Positions 17,848-26,107 of a stretch of 64,000 nucleotides of DNA are shown here, in pieces. The stretch lies in contig NZ_CP025394.1 of the NCBI RefSeq assembly GCF_002943525.1, positions 6,525,001 to 6,589,000 on the forward strand, in the 5' to 3' direction. The position numbers were made by a program, and so were the translations under genes. Each line of letters starts with the position of its first letter. Within the stretch, counting starts at the first letter, position 1. The notes under the pieces are model-generated. The model was not told the origin of the DNA. It did no database searches and saw only the letters and a list, made by a program, of their open reading frames with translations. Origin of the DNA: Kitasatospora sp. MMS16-BH015 (GTDB lineage Bacteria > Actinomycetota > Actinomycetes > Streptomycetales > Streptomycetaceae).

Positions 17848-18756
17848 TCAGCCAGCTTGTGCGCCACCCAGGGCGGCGCGGATGGAGTCGACCACCAGCT
17901 CCAGCGGAGCGTCGGTCCGGGCGACTGTGATGAGTACCTCACCGCCGGGGGTGGCACTGAGTGCGCTGATGGCACTCGCCTCTCCGCCGGCCACCGTGTC
18001 ACCGTTGGCACCGGGTGCCACACCGAAACCGCGGCGTCTGGCCCCCCGGGGCGCGGTGGCCCAGAAGGTGTTGCGGATGACCTCGAAGGAGTGGTCGAGC
18101 TGCGCCTCCACGTCGCCCAGACCGCCGGCCCGCAGCCAGCGCCGCAGCACGTGGTTGTGGGCCGCGACCACCGCCGCCGCCGAGACCTCGGCCAGCATCG
18201 AGTCGTCGTCCCCGCCGCGCTGCCAGCCCGGCGGGATCTCCTCGGCCGCGTCGAACCGGCCCAGCAGGTACCGGGTGAAGAGCCGCTCGTACCGGGAGAC
18301 CACCGCGATCTCCCGCTCGCGCAGGGCCGGCACCTGACGGATCAGCTGGTACCGCGCGACGGACACACCCGGGGTGGAGGCGTACATCCGCAGCACCTCC
18401 TTGATGCCCCGGCAGACCACGTCGAGCGGGTGCTCCTCGTAGTCCGCGCTGGCCAGCAGGTCGGCCACCCGCACCAGGGTGTCGTCGTGGTCCGGGAAGA
18501 TCGCCTCCTCCTTCGACCGGAAGTACCGGAAGAAGGTGCGCCGGGCCACCCCGGCGGCGGCCGCGATCTGGTCGACCGTGGTCTCCTCGTACCCCTGGGT
18601 GGCGAACAGCTCCATCGCCGCCGCCGCCAGGTCCTGCCGCATCTGCAGCCGCTGCGCCGCCGCCCGCCGGGTGCCCGCACCCGGCTCGGGGCGGGCCGCC
18701 TCCGGCTGCTCGGCGGGCTGCAGGGGCGTGGCGGGGGTTGACTGTGGCCGGTCCAT
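17848..18756 (-). CDS. TetR-family regulator of the ethylmalonyl-CoA block (inferred)
   Basis: A 302-aa regulator. The first ~38 residues are a Pro/Ala-rich tail; the HTH follows at about 38-85 (LAAAAMELFATQGYEETTVDQ, AGVARRTFFRYFRSKEEAIF), which is the TetR signature. The helical ligand-binding domain follows, and the C-terminal ~60 residues are Ala/Gly-rich. It lies between the 3-hydroxyacyl-CoA dehydrogenase and ccr on the same strand, insulated by hairpins on both sides. This position and the palindrome at 17693 suggest it controls ccr and perhaps itself. Ligand unknown. Confidence 0.82.
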   Translation of the reverse strand: MDRPQSTPATPLQPAEQPEAARPEPGAGTRRAAAQRLQMRQDLAAAAMELFATQGYEETTVDQIAAAAGVARRTFFRYFRSKEEAIFPDHDDTLVRVADLLASADYEEHPLDVVCRGIKEVLRMYASTPGVSVARYQLIRQVPALREREIAVVSRYERLFTRYLLGRFDAAEEIPPGWQRGGDDDSMLAEVSAAAVVAAHNHVLRRWLRAGGLGDVEAQLDHSFEVIRNTFWATAPRGARRRGFGVAPGANGDTVAGGEASAISALSATPGGEVLITVARTDAPLELVVDSIRAALGGAQAG

Positions 18757-18881
18757 GCCCGGAACGCTACACGGCTGGGCCGGGCCGCCGCCGGGCCTGG
18801 GCCTGCGCACCGGGGCGGCCGGGTGGGCGGCGACCGGCACCGGCCGGCCCGCCGCGGCCGGGTTCCAGGCCGCCCGGACCT

Positions 18882-18913
18882 GACCGCCGCCGCCCGCGCC
18901 GGGCGGCGGCGTC
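18882..18913 (-). terminator. Terminator of the 3-hydroxyacyl-CoA dehydrogenase gene
   Basis: GACCGCCGCCGCCCG and CGGGCGGCGGCGTC pair over 14 bp with one bulged base and a 3-nt loop, starting 10 nt after the stop codon. Confidence 0.7.
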
Positions 18914-18923
18914 GACAGCGTGC

Positions 18924-20699
18924 TCATCGGCGGGCGTGGTCGCGGAAGCCGCGCCCGGTCTTGCGGCCCAGGCACCCGGCCGCCACCAGGTGCTCCAGCA
19001 GCGGCGCCGCGGCCAGGCCCGGCTCGCGGAACTCCTGGTGCAGCACCTGCTCGATGGTCAGCGAGACGTCCAGGCCGACCACGTCCAGCAGCTCGAACGG
19101 GCCCATCGGGTAGCCGCAGCCCAGCTTCATCGCGGTGTCGATGTCGTCCACCGTCGCGTAGTGCTCCTGCAGCATCCGCACCGCGTCGTTCAGGTACGGG
19201 AAGAGCAGCGCGTTCACGATGAAGCCGGCCCGGTCGCCGCACTCCACCGCGTGCTTCTTCACCTTGGCGCAGATCTCCAGCACGGTGGCCGTCACATCGG
19301 ACGCGGTCAGCACAGTGGAGACCACCTCGACCAGCTTCATCGCCGGGGCCGGGTTGAAGAAGTGCATCCCGATCACGTCCTGCGGGCGGCTGGTCGCCGT
19401 CGCGCAGCTGATCACCGGGAGGCTGGAGGTGGTGGTGGCCAGCACCGCGCCCGGCTTGCAGATCTTGTCCAGGGTGGCGAACAGCTCGCGCTTGACCGTG
19501 AGGTCCTCCGCGACCGCCTCGACCACCAGGTCGGCGCTGGCCAGGTCCTCGTACCGGCCGGTGGGGGTCACGTTGGCCAGCGCCGCGTCCCGCTGCTCGG
19601 CGCTGAGCCGGCCCTTGGCCACCGAACGTTCCAGCGACTTCGTCAGCTGCGCCTTGGCGTTCTCCGCCTTCTCCTGGCTGCGGGCCGCGAGCAGCACCCG
19701 GTACCCGGCCTTGGCGAAGACCTCCACGATGCCGGTGGCCATGGTGCCCGAGCCGCAGACCGCGATCTCGTTCACCTCGCGGCCGGCGGTGCGGGCCGCG
19801 GCGCCCTTGGCGGCCTCGGTGACCACCTTGGAGGAGCCCGGCGCCTCGTAGGTGTAGAAGCCGCGCCCGCTCTTGCGGCCGAGCAGCCCGGCCGAGACCA
19901 GCTGGCCCAGGATCGGCGCCGGGGCGTGCAGCCGGTCGCGGGACTGCTCGTACATCGCCTCGAGCACGGTGCGGGCGGTGTCCACGCCGATCAGGTCCAG
20001 CAGCGCCAGCGGGCCCATCGGCAGGCCGCAGCCCAGCCGCATCGCGGCGTCGATGTCCTCCCGGGTGGCGTACTTGGACTCGTACATCGCGGCGGCCTGG
20101 TTGAGGTACGCGAAGAGCAGGCCGTTGACGATGAAGCCGGCCCGGTCGCCCGCGGCCACCGGCTCCTTGCCCAGGCTGCGGGCGAACTCGGCCACGTCCT
20201 CGGCGGCCTGCGGGCCGGTCAGCACGGTGCGGACCACCTCGACCAGCTTCATGCTGTGCACCGGGTTGAAGAAGTGCACCCCGAGCACCCGCTCGGGCCG
20301 GGCGGTGGCGGCGGCGATCCGGGTCACGCTGAGCGCGGTGGTACCGGTCGCCAGCACCGTCTCCGGCGGGCAGATCCGGTCCAGCTCGGCGAAGATCTCC
20401 CGCTTCAGCTCCAGCTGCTCGGGCACCTCCTCGATCACCAGCTGGGCGGCAGCGGCGGCGGCCAGCTCGTCGCCGACCGAGATCAGCGCCAGCAGCTCGC
20501 CCCGCTCTTCGGCGGTCAGCCGCCCGCGCTCCACGGCGTGCGCGGTCGACTCCTGGATCCGGGCCAGCGCCCGCCCGGCGGCGTGGGCGTCGGCCTCGAT
20601 GCCGATCACCCGCCGCCCGCTCCGGGCGATCGCGACGGCGATGCCGGCACCCATGGTGCCGAGGCCGACCACGGCGACGGTGGGGAAGGGACGCTCCAT
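18924..20699 (-). CDS. Two-module 3-hydroxyacyl-CoA (3-hydroxybutyryl-CoA) dehydrogenase
   Basis: A 591-aa protein made of two complete 3-hydroxyacyl-CoA dehydrogenase units in tandem. Unit 1 starts TVAVVGLGTMGAGIA (residues ~6-20) with LGVHFFNPVHSMKLVEVV. Unit 2 starts EIAVCGSGTMATGIVEV (~310) with IGMHFFNPAPAMKLVEVV. Each has the NAD Rossmann motif, the HFFNP catalytic His/Asn region and a C-terminal helical domain (GxPMGP). It probably supplies acetoacetyl-CoA/3-hydroxybutyryl-CoA interconversion ahead of crotonyl-CoA for Ccr. ATG 20699 is preferred over ATG 20720 because an AAGGAG lies 10 nt upstream. Confidence 0.88.
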   Translation of the reverse strand: MERPFPTVAVVGLGTMGAGIAVAIARSGRRVIGIEADAHAAGRALARIQESTAHAVERGRLTAEERGELLALISVGDELAAAAAAQLVIEEVPEQLELKREIFAELDRICPPETVLATGTTALSVTRIAAATARPERVLGVHFFNPVHSMKLVEVVRTVLTGPQAAEDVAEFARSLGKEPVAAGDRAGFIVNGLLFAYLNQAAAMYESKYATREDIDAAMRLGCGLPMGPLALLDLIGVDTARTVLEAMYEQSRDRLHAPAPILGQLVSAGLLGRKSGRGFYTYEAPGSSKVVTEAAKGAAARTAGREVNEIAVCGSGTMATGIVEVFAKAGYRVLLAARSQEKAENAKAQLTKSLERSVAKGRLSAEQRDAALANVTPTGRYEDLASADLVVEAVAEDLTVKRELFATLDKICKPGAVLATTTSSLPVISCATATSRPQDVIGMHFFNPAPAMKLVEVVSTVLTASDVTATVLEICAKVKKHAVECGDRAGFIVNALLFPYLNDAVRMLQEHYATVDDIDTAMKLGCGYPMGPFELLDVVGLDVSLTIEQVLHQEFREPGLAAAPLLEHLVAAGCLGRKTGRGFRDHARR

Positions 20700-21188
20700 G
20701 TGTACCTGACTCCTTGTCATGGTCCCCGTGCGGCGGCCCTGCGGGCAGGCCTGGGCGGCCCTGACTCGCAGGGGAGGGTACGGTCGCACGGGGAGACGGG
20801 AATGACGGTTGCGGCACGCGCGGGCACCGGCCGGTCCGCTCCGGCCGTGCTGCGGGTGTGTGCCGTGGTGCTCAGGCGCTGAAGTGTGGCTGCGCTGCAC
20901 AGGAAACAACGCACGTTCGCCCCGCCCGACTCCGTGCGATGGCACGACGGACGGCAGCCCCGCTGGTGCGGCTCCCGAAGCCCAGCGGTGGTGCGTGCCG
21001 GTCACTGTAGCGAAGCTACTGCCGAGTAGGAAGGGGTCAGGTTGTAAGGGAAACCGGGCCGAGCCCGGAACGCCGGGCCGTCCACCCCCCGAAACAGGGG
21101 GGTGCAGGCGGCCCGCACCCCCCGCATAACGTCATCTCCGTCGCCGGGGAATGAGCCCCGGAGGGCAGGACTTCCGGGGGAGGCAGCG
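20700..21188. promoter_or_regulatory. Divergent promoter region, dehydrogenase / lanthipeptide locus
   Basis: This 489-nt region lies between the minus-strand dehydrogenase and the plus-strand LanKC gene and must hold both promoters. It contains the 30-nt repeat copy at 20930-20959, a perfect GTAGCGAAGCTAC palindrome near 21006-21018, and a short hairpin ACCCCCC/GGGGGGT (21084-21103) in the likely LanKC leader. No protein gene is supported. Confidence 0.55.
20930..20959 (+). repeat. 30-nt direct repeat, left copy, flanking the lanthipeptide locus
   Basis: Thirty bases running CTCCGTGCGATGGCACG then ACGGACGGCAGCC are identical, in the same orientation, to 28161-28190. The match stops exactly at both ends. 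The two copies enclose all five lanthipeptide genes and nothing else. Confidence 0.9.
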
Positions 21189-23750
21189 GTGTTCGACTTC
21201 TGGCTGACGCTGGCGGACGAGGAGTTCTACGTCCCGCTGGAGCGGGCCGCCGGGGTCGGCGAGCAGTACCGACCCGGCGCCGTGCCGACGGGCTGGCGGG
21301 AGACCGCCGAGGGTGTCTGGCGGCACTGGCAGCCGGCCGAGCTGGTGATCGCCGAGCAGGGGTGGAAGGTGCACGTCTCCACCACCCTCGCCCGGCTGCA
21401 GTTCACCCTCGACACCGTGGCGCGGATCTGCTTCGAGGAAGGCCTGGCCTTCAAGCACCTGGCCAACCAGCTCTTCTTCGAGACGGTGCACCACAAGCAC
21501 GCCGCCCGCTCGCAGGCCGGCAAGTTCTGCGCCGTCTACCCGCCGGACGCCGACCGCGCACGGCAGCTGATGGACCGGCTGGCCGTCGAGCTCAAGGAGG
21601 AGGTCGGGCCGTACGTGCTCTCCGACCGCCGGTACGGCGAGACCGGAGTGGTCTACTACCGCTACGGCGCCTTCCTGAGCCGCAGCCGGCTGCAACCGGA
21701 CGGCACCGAGCTGCACCTGGTCCGGGACGCCGAGGGCAACGAGGTGCCGGACGTGCGCAGCGCGCAGTTCACCCTGCCCGCCGGGGTGACGGACCCGTTC
21801 GCCCCGCCGCCCGCCCCGCACACCGGCCCGATCCTGCTCGGTGGTCGGTACGAGATCACCGAGGTGATCCGGCACAGCAACGGCGGCGGCACCTACCGGG
21901 CCACCGACACCACCACCGGCCGGAAGGTCTTCGTCAAGGAGGCCCGCGCCCACAACGGCCTGATCGGCGACGGCACCGACTCCCGGGACCGGCTGCGCGC
22001 GGAGTACGAGATCCTGTGCCTCGTCCACGACCGGGCCCCGAGCCTCTGCCCCGAGCCGATCGACCACTTCACCGAGTGGGAGCACGACTTCCTGGTCGCC
22101 GAGCACGTCGAGGGCACCGGCTTCCTCCAGTGGGTCGCCAGCCACAGCGTGATGGGCCGGCTCGGGGTGCGGGCCGAGCGCCACACGGCCTACCTCGGCG
22201 AGGTCGAACGGATCCTGGCGGACCTGCGGGGCCAGGTCGACCGGCTGCACGCGATCGGGCTGCGCTTCGGCGACCTCAGCCCCGGCAACGTGGTCGTCCA
22301 GGAGGACCTGACGGTCCGCCTGATCGACTTCGAGACCGCCACCCCCCTCGCCGAACCGCCCTCCCCGCTCGGCACCCCGGGCTACCGGCCGCCCGAGGCG
22401 CTGCGGGAGGCGGGGGTCGAGCACGACGAGTACGGCCTCTCGGGGCTCGCCCTGTGCGCGCTCTTCCCGTTGAACCGGACCTTCGAGCGCGACGGCCGAG
22501 GCCGCGCCGAGCTGCTCCGGCGGGACCTCGAACAGGAGGTGCCCGTCCCGGCCGCGCTCTGGCAGACGGCGACCAGGTACCACGGCAGCACCACCCCCGA
22601 GATCACCACCGACCACGACCTCCCCACCGCCGCCGAGCTGGACGAACACCCCGAGTGGGCGCTCACCGCCCTGCGCGAGGGCCTCACCGCAGGCCTGCTC
22701 GCGATGGCCCGGCCGGACGGCGCGGACTGGGTCTTCCCGCCCCCGCCCGGCGGGTACCTGGTGAACACCCACTGCCTGGAGCACGGCACCGCCGGTGTGC
22801 TGCACGCCCTGCACCGGGCGGGCGTGCCGATCCCGGCGGAGCTGCTGGACCGCTTCCGCCGCGACGCGCTCGGCAGCGCCGAGACCCTGGCGCCCGGTCT
22901 GCAGGTCGGCACCGCCGGCCTGGCCTGGGTGCTGGCCGAACTCGGCCTGGCCGAGGAGGCCGACCGACTGCTGGGGCTCTCGCTCGGGCACCCGCTCGCC
23001 CTCGGCAGCGCCCACCTCGGCAACGGTGCGGCCGGGATCGGCCTGGTGCACCTGGACTTCCACGCCCGGTACGGCGACGAGCAGCGGCTGCGCACCGCCA
23101 CCAAACTCGGCGACGCCTTCGCCGGCCCGCACCGCGCGGCCGTCCTGGCCGGCGCGGGGGTGTCGGGGCTGGAGGCCGGCCTCGCGGGCACCGCACTCTT
23201 CCTGACCGCACTCGGCGAGCACACCGGCGAGCAGCGGTACCTGGCGGGCGCCGTCCGGCTGATGCACGCCGAGCTGGACCGGGCGGTGGAGGACCCCGAG
23301 GACGGACTGCTCTTCCCGGGAGACTCCGGCACCCGCAACCTCCCCTACCTCTCGCGCGGCTCGGCCGGGGTGGCCCTGGCGCTCTCTCGGCTGGCCGCCG
23401 CGACCGGTGACGAGCGCTGCGCGGCCGCCCTGCCCCGGGTGCTGACCATGTGCCGGCTCACCTGCGCGGCCGAACCCGGCCTCCACCAGGGCGTCGCGGG
23501 CTGGGCGTACACCCTCGCCGAGCACGCCCACCACGGCGGCGGGCCGGCCGAGCGGCAGGCGGCCGTCCGGATCGCCACCGGCCTGGCCAAGTACGCGATC
23601 CGGCACCCCAGCGGCCTGCGGGTGCTCGGCGGCGGCCAGGAGCGCTACTCCGCCGACCTGGGCTCCGGCAGCGCGGGCGTGCTGCTCGCGCTGGCCCGGG
23701 TACTCGACGGCCCCGGGGCGACCCTGCTCCCCGACCCGGCCGCCCACTGA
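21189..23750 (+). CDS. Class III lanthipeptide synthetase (LanKC)
   Basis: An 853-aa trifunctional enzyme that phosphorylates Ser/Thr of the precursor, eliminates phosphate and cyclises. Residues ~1-200 form the lyase-like domain (GWKVHVSTTLARLQ, LAFKHLANQLFF, GPYVLSDRRYG, YYRYGAF). About 220-480 form a Ser/Thr-kinase-like domain (Gly loop, FVKEAR Lys, RFGDLSPGN catalytic loop, LIDFETA). About 530-853 form a LanC-like alpha-barrel that lacks the zinc-binding Cys/His motifs (GSAHLGNGAAGI and YLSRGSAGVAL instead of CHG-type sites), which marks class III. GTG 21189 has GGAGG 5 nt upstream. The precursor gene follows. Confidence 0.93.
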   Translation: MFDFWLTLADEEFYVPLERAAGVGEQYRPGAVPTGWRETAEGVWRHWQPAELVIAEQGWKVHVSTTLARLQFTLDTVARICFEEGLAFKHLANQLFFETVHHKHAARSQAGKFCAVYPPDADRARQLMDRLAVELKEEVGPYVLSDRRYGETGVVYYRYGAFLSRSRLQPDGTELHLVRDAEGNEVPDVRSAQFTLPAGVTDPFAPPPAPHTGPILLGGRYEITEVIRHSNGGGTYRATDTTTGRKVFVKEARAHNGLIGDGTDSRDRLRAEYEILCLVHDRAPSLCPEPIDHFTEWEHDFLVAEHVEGTGFLQWVASHSVMGRLGVRAERHTAYLGEVERILADLRGQVDRLHAIGLRFGDLSPGNVVVQEDLTVRLIDFETATPLAEPPSPLGTPGYRPPEALREAGVEHDEYGLSGLALCALFPLNRTFERDGRGRAELLRRDLEQEVPVPAALWQTATRYHGSTTPEITTDHDLPTAAELDEHPEWALTALREGLTAGLLAMARPDGADWVFPPPPGGYLVNTHCLEHGTAGVLHALHRAGVPIPAELLDRFRRDALGSAETLAPGLQVGTAGLAWVLAELGLAEEADRLLGLSLGHPLALGSAHLGNGAAGIGLVHLDFHARYGDEQRLRTATKLGDAFAGPHRAAVLAGAGVSGLEAGLAGTALFLTALGEHTGEQRYLAGAVRLMHAELDRAVEDPEDGLLFPGDSGTRNLPYLSRGSAGVALALSRLAAATGDERCAAALPRVLTMCRLTCAAEPGLHQGVAGWAYTLAEHAHHGGGPAERQAAVRIATGLAKYAIRHPSGLRVLGGGQERYSADLGSGSAGVLLALARVLDGPGATLLPDPAAH

Positions 23751-23752
23751 CT

Positions 23753-23779
23753 CCGGTGCCCGGCCGTGCCGGGCACCGG
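23753..23779 (+). terminator. Hairpin directly after the LanKC gene
   Basis: CCGGTGCCCGG (23753-23763) and CCGGGCACCGG (23769-23779) form a perfect 11-bp stem with a 5-nt loop, 2 nt after the stop codon. There is no T-run, so it may stabilise or process the mRNA rather than fully terminate it. Confidence 0.7.
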
Positions 23780-23843
23780 CCACCGTCCCTCGCACCTCCG
23801 CGAGCCGACGGACCACCGCACCACGATCCGGAAGGACACCACC

Positions 23844-23966
23844 ATGAACGCCGTCATCGCACTGCAGTCCCTCGAGGAGAGCGCCCAGGGCACCGAGCTG
23901 CTCCCGATCACCGGTCTGGGCAGCGCGTTCAGCTACTACAGCCGCTGCTCCACCACCTGCGGCTGA
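23844..23966 (+). CDS. Class III lanthipeptide precursor peptide
   Basis: A 40-aa peptide. The N-terminus has VIALQSLEES, fitting the short hydrophobic-hydrophobic-Leu-Gln leader box known for class III precursors. The predicted core is about LGSAFSYYSRCSTTCG (residues 25-40). Ser27, Ser30, Ser33, Ser36 and Cys39 are spaced by exactly three, and Cys35 is a second thiol. S27-x2-S30-x4-C35 and S33-x2-S36-x2-C39 both fit the labionin pattern Ser-x2-Ser-x(2-5)-Cys. ATG 23844 follows GGAAGGA. The leader/core boundary is a guess. It sits between the synthetase and exporter genes. Confidence 0.9.
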   Translation: MNAVIALQSLEESAQGTELLPITGLGSAFSYYSRCSTTCG

Positions 23967-24051
23967 GCCAACCGAGGGCACTGACCGGCCACCGTGCCCG
24001 CCCGGTGCCCAGCGGGCCGCCGGCTCCCCTGACCGGCGCCCCGACCACCCC

Positions 24052-24090
24052 GGGCGGCAGTCGGCAGACCACGTCTGCCGACTGCCGCCC
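24052..24090 (+). terminator. Perfect 17-bp hairpin after the precursor gene
   Basis: GGGCGGCAGTCGGCAGA (24052-24068) and TCTGCCGACTGCCGCCC (24074-24090) pair perfectly around a 5-nt loop. It lies 85 nt after the precursor stop and probably makes precursor mRNA more abundant than exporter mRNA, as is common in RiPP operons (inference). Confidence 0.85.
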
Positions 24091-24102
24091 GGCTCCGCTG
24101 CT

Positions 24103-24203
24103 CACCGCGCTTCATCTCGCACCGCGCTTCACCTCGCACCCCGCTCCACCTCGCACCGCGCTTCACCCCTCGCCCTGCTCCACCCCTCACCCCGCTCCAC
24201 CTC
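24103..24203 (+). repeat. Six imperfect tandem copies of a 17-nt unit
   Basis: Units of the type CACCGCGCTTCACCTCG repeat at 24103, 24120, 24137 and 24154, followed by two shortened versions. They lie in the untranslated gap between the precursor hairpin and the exporter start. No function is evident; the repeats contain no RBS or start. Confidence 0.85.
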
Positions 24204-24229
24204 AGACCCGCAGGAAGGGACACCTCCGA

Positions 24230-26044
24230 ATGGTCGACACCGTGCCGGCTCCGGCCGCCGAGGCCGCCGCCGAGCTGCGGCTCGGCGAGGTCCTGGCCGA
24301 TCTGCGCCGCTACCTGGCCCCCGAGCGTGGGCGCTTGCTGGCGGCGGGCCTGCTCCTGCTGCTCTCCGGCGCCGTCGGGTTGGCGCAGCCGCTGGTCGTG
24401 CGGCAGCTGCTTGGGGGTGCCACCCCGCTGCGGCACGCCGCCGGGCCGGTCGCGGCCCTGATCGTCCTGGTCGTGGTCGGCGCCGTCGGCTCCGCGTACG
24501 GCAACTACCAGCTGACCACCGCCGCCGAGGGCACCGTGCTGACGGCCCGTCGGCTGCTCACCGCCCATGTGCTGCGCCTGCCGATGGCGGCCTTCCGCCG
24601 CGCCACCCCCGGCGACCTGATGGCCCGGGTCACCGGCGACACGACCTTGTTGCGCCAGGTGGTGCAGCTGACGCTGGTGCAGGCGGCCACCGGCCTGGTC
24701 ACGGCGGCCGGCGCGCTGGTGCTGATGGCCACACTGGATCCGGTACTGCTGGGCGTCAGCCTGCTGGCCATCCTGTTGCTGCTGGGCACCGTGGGCCTGA
24801 TCCTGCCTCGGATCCGCGCGGCCTCGATCGGCGCCCAGAACTCGATCGGCGACCTGGGCACCGTGCTGGACCGCTCGCTCACCGCCTTCACCACGGTCAA
24901 GGCCAGCGGCACCGAGGAGGCGGAGGCCGCGCGGATCCGGGCCGCGGCCGAGCAGGCGTACCGGCACGGCGTGGTCCGGGCCCGCTGGGACTCCACCGCC
25001 AACGCCGTGGCCATGCTGGCCGTGCAGCTCGTCTTCCTGGTGGTGCTCGGCGTCGGCGCGCTGCGGATCTCGGCCGGCGCGATCCAGGTCGCCACCCTGG
25101 TGGCCTTCCTGCTCTACGTGCTCTTCCTGGCCGGGCCGGTGATGTCCCTGGTCGCGGTCTTCGCCTTCGCCCAGACCGGCCGCGCGGTGCTGCAACGGAT
25201 CGGCGAGATCACCCGCCTGCCGCCGGAGCCCGCACGCTCGCCCCTGCCGCTCCCGGAGCCCGTGGCGTCTGCCGCTGCCGGGGCGACTGTGGTCTTCGAC
25301 CGGGTCTCCTTCCGCTACCCGCGCAGCGCCGAGCCGGTGCTGCGCGAGTTCTCCCTCACCGTGCCGGCCGTCGGCCTGACCGCGCTGGTCGGCCCCTCCG
25401 GCGGCGGCAAGAGCACCGCGCTCAACCTGATCGAGCGCTTCTGGGACCCGGAGGCCGGCTCGATCCTGGTGGACGGCACGGAGGTGCGCGACTGGGACCT
25501 GCACCGGCTGCGCGGGGCCATCGGCTACGTGGAGCAGGACGCTCCGGTGCTGGCCGGCACCCTGCGCGAGAACCTCGCCTACGCCGTCGACCACGCCACC
25601 GAGGCCGAGCTGCGCGAGGTGGTCGCCCTCGCCCGGCTCGACGGTCTGCTGGAGCGGCTCGGCGGCGACCTGGACGCGCCCGTCCAGTACCGCGGCGTCT
25701 CGCTCTCCGGCGGTGAGCGCCAGCGGATCGCCATCGCCCGGGCCCTGCTGCGCCGCCCCCGCCTGCTGCTGCTCGACGAGGCGACCTCGCAACTGGACGC
25801 CGCCAACGAGGCGGCGCTGCGCGCGGTGGTGCAGGAGCTCGCGGCCCGGATGCCGGTGCTCGCCGTCGCCCACCGACTCTCCACGGTGCTCGGTGCCACC
25901 ACCATCGCCGTGGTGGAGTCCGGCACCGTCCGGGCGGTCGGCTCCCACCACGAGCTGCTCTGCACCGACCCGGTCTACGCCCACCTCGCCGCCCACCAGC
26001 TGCTCGCCGATGATCCCAACTCCCGTGAATTCGCCACTCCTTGA
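24230..26044 (+). CDS. ABC exporter (fused membrane and ATPase domains)
   Basis: A 604-aa type-I ABC exporter half-transporter, presumably a homodimer exporting the lanthipeptide. A six-helix transmembrane domain covers residues ~35-320 (GLLLLLSGAVGLAQPL, LMATLDPVLLGVSLLAILLL and others). The ATPase domain has Walker A GPSGGGKS, signature LSGGERQRI, Walker B LLLLDEAT and H-loop VAHRLS. There is no N-terminal peptidase domain, so leader removal must be done by another protease. ATG 24230 follows CAGGAAGGGA. It is 263 nt from the precursor gene because of the hairpin and tandem repeats. Confidence 0.92.
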   Translation: MVDTVPAPAAEAAAELRLGEVLADLRRYLAPERGRLLAAGLLLLLSGAVGLAQPLVVRQLLGGATPLRHAAGPVAALIVLVVVGAVGSAYGNYQLTTAAEGTVLTARRLLTAHVLRLPMAAFRRATPGDLMARVTGDTTLLRQVVQLTLVQAATGLVTAAGALVLMATLDPVLLGVSLLAILLLLGTVGLILPRIRAASIGAQNSIGDLGTVLDRSLTAFTTVKASGTEEAEAARIRAAAEQAYRHGVVRARWDSTANAVAMLAVQLVFLVVLGVGALRISAGAIQVATLVAFLLYVLFLAGPVMSLVAVFAFAQTGRAVLQRIGEITRLPPEPARSPLPLPEPVASAAAGATVVFDRVSFRYPRSAEPVLREFSLTVPAVGLTALVGPSGGGKSTALNLIERFWDPEAGSILVDGTEVRDWDLHRLRGAIGYVEQDAPVLAGTLRENLAYAVDHATEAELREVVALARLDGLLERLGGDLDAPVQYRGVSLSGGERQRIAIARALLRRPRLLLLDEATSQLDAANEAALRAVVQELAARMPVLAVAHRLSTVLGATTIAVVESGTVRAVGSHHELLCTDPVYAHLAAHQLLADDPNSREFATP

Positions 26045-26062
26045 GGTTAGAATGCTGCCGGT

Positions 26063-26084
26063 GTCGATCTTGTGCGAGATCGAC
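26063..26084. promoter_or_regulatory. Inverted repeat ahead of the sensor kinase gene
   Basis: GTCGATCT (26063-26070) and AGATCGAC (26077-26084) form a perfect 8-bp inverted repeat with a 6-nt spacer, 23 nt before the kinase start. A TAGAAT box (26048-26053) just upstream could be a -10 element. It is a possible operator for the adjacent regulator or an RNA hairpin. Confidence 0.45.
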
Positions 26085-26107
26085 CCCGTGCAGCCAGGGA
26101 GTCTCAG

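Noticed and set aside
24103-24203. CRISPR array
   Set aside because: Units are contiguous 17-mers without spacers and no cas genes are present.
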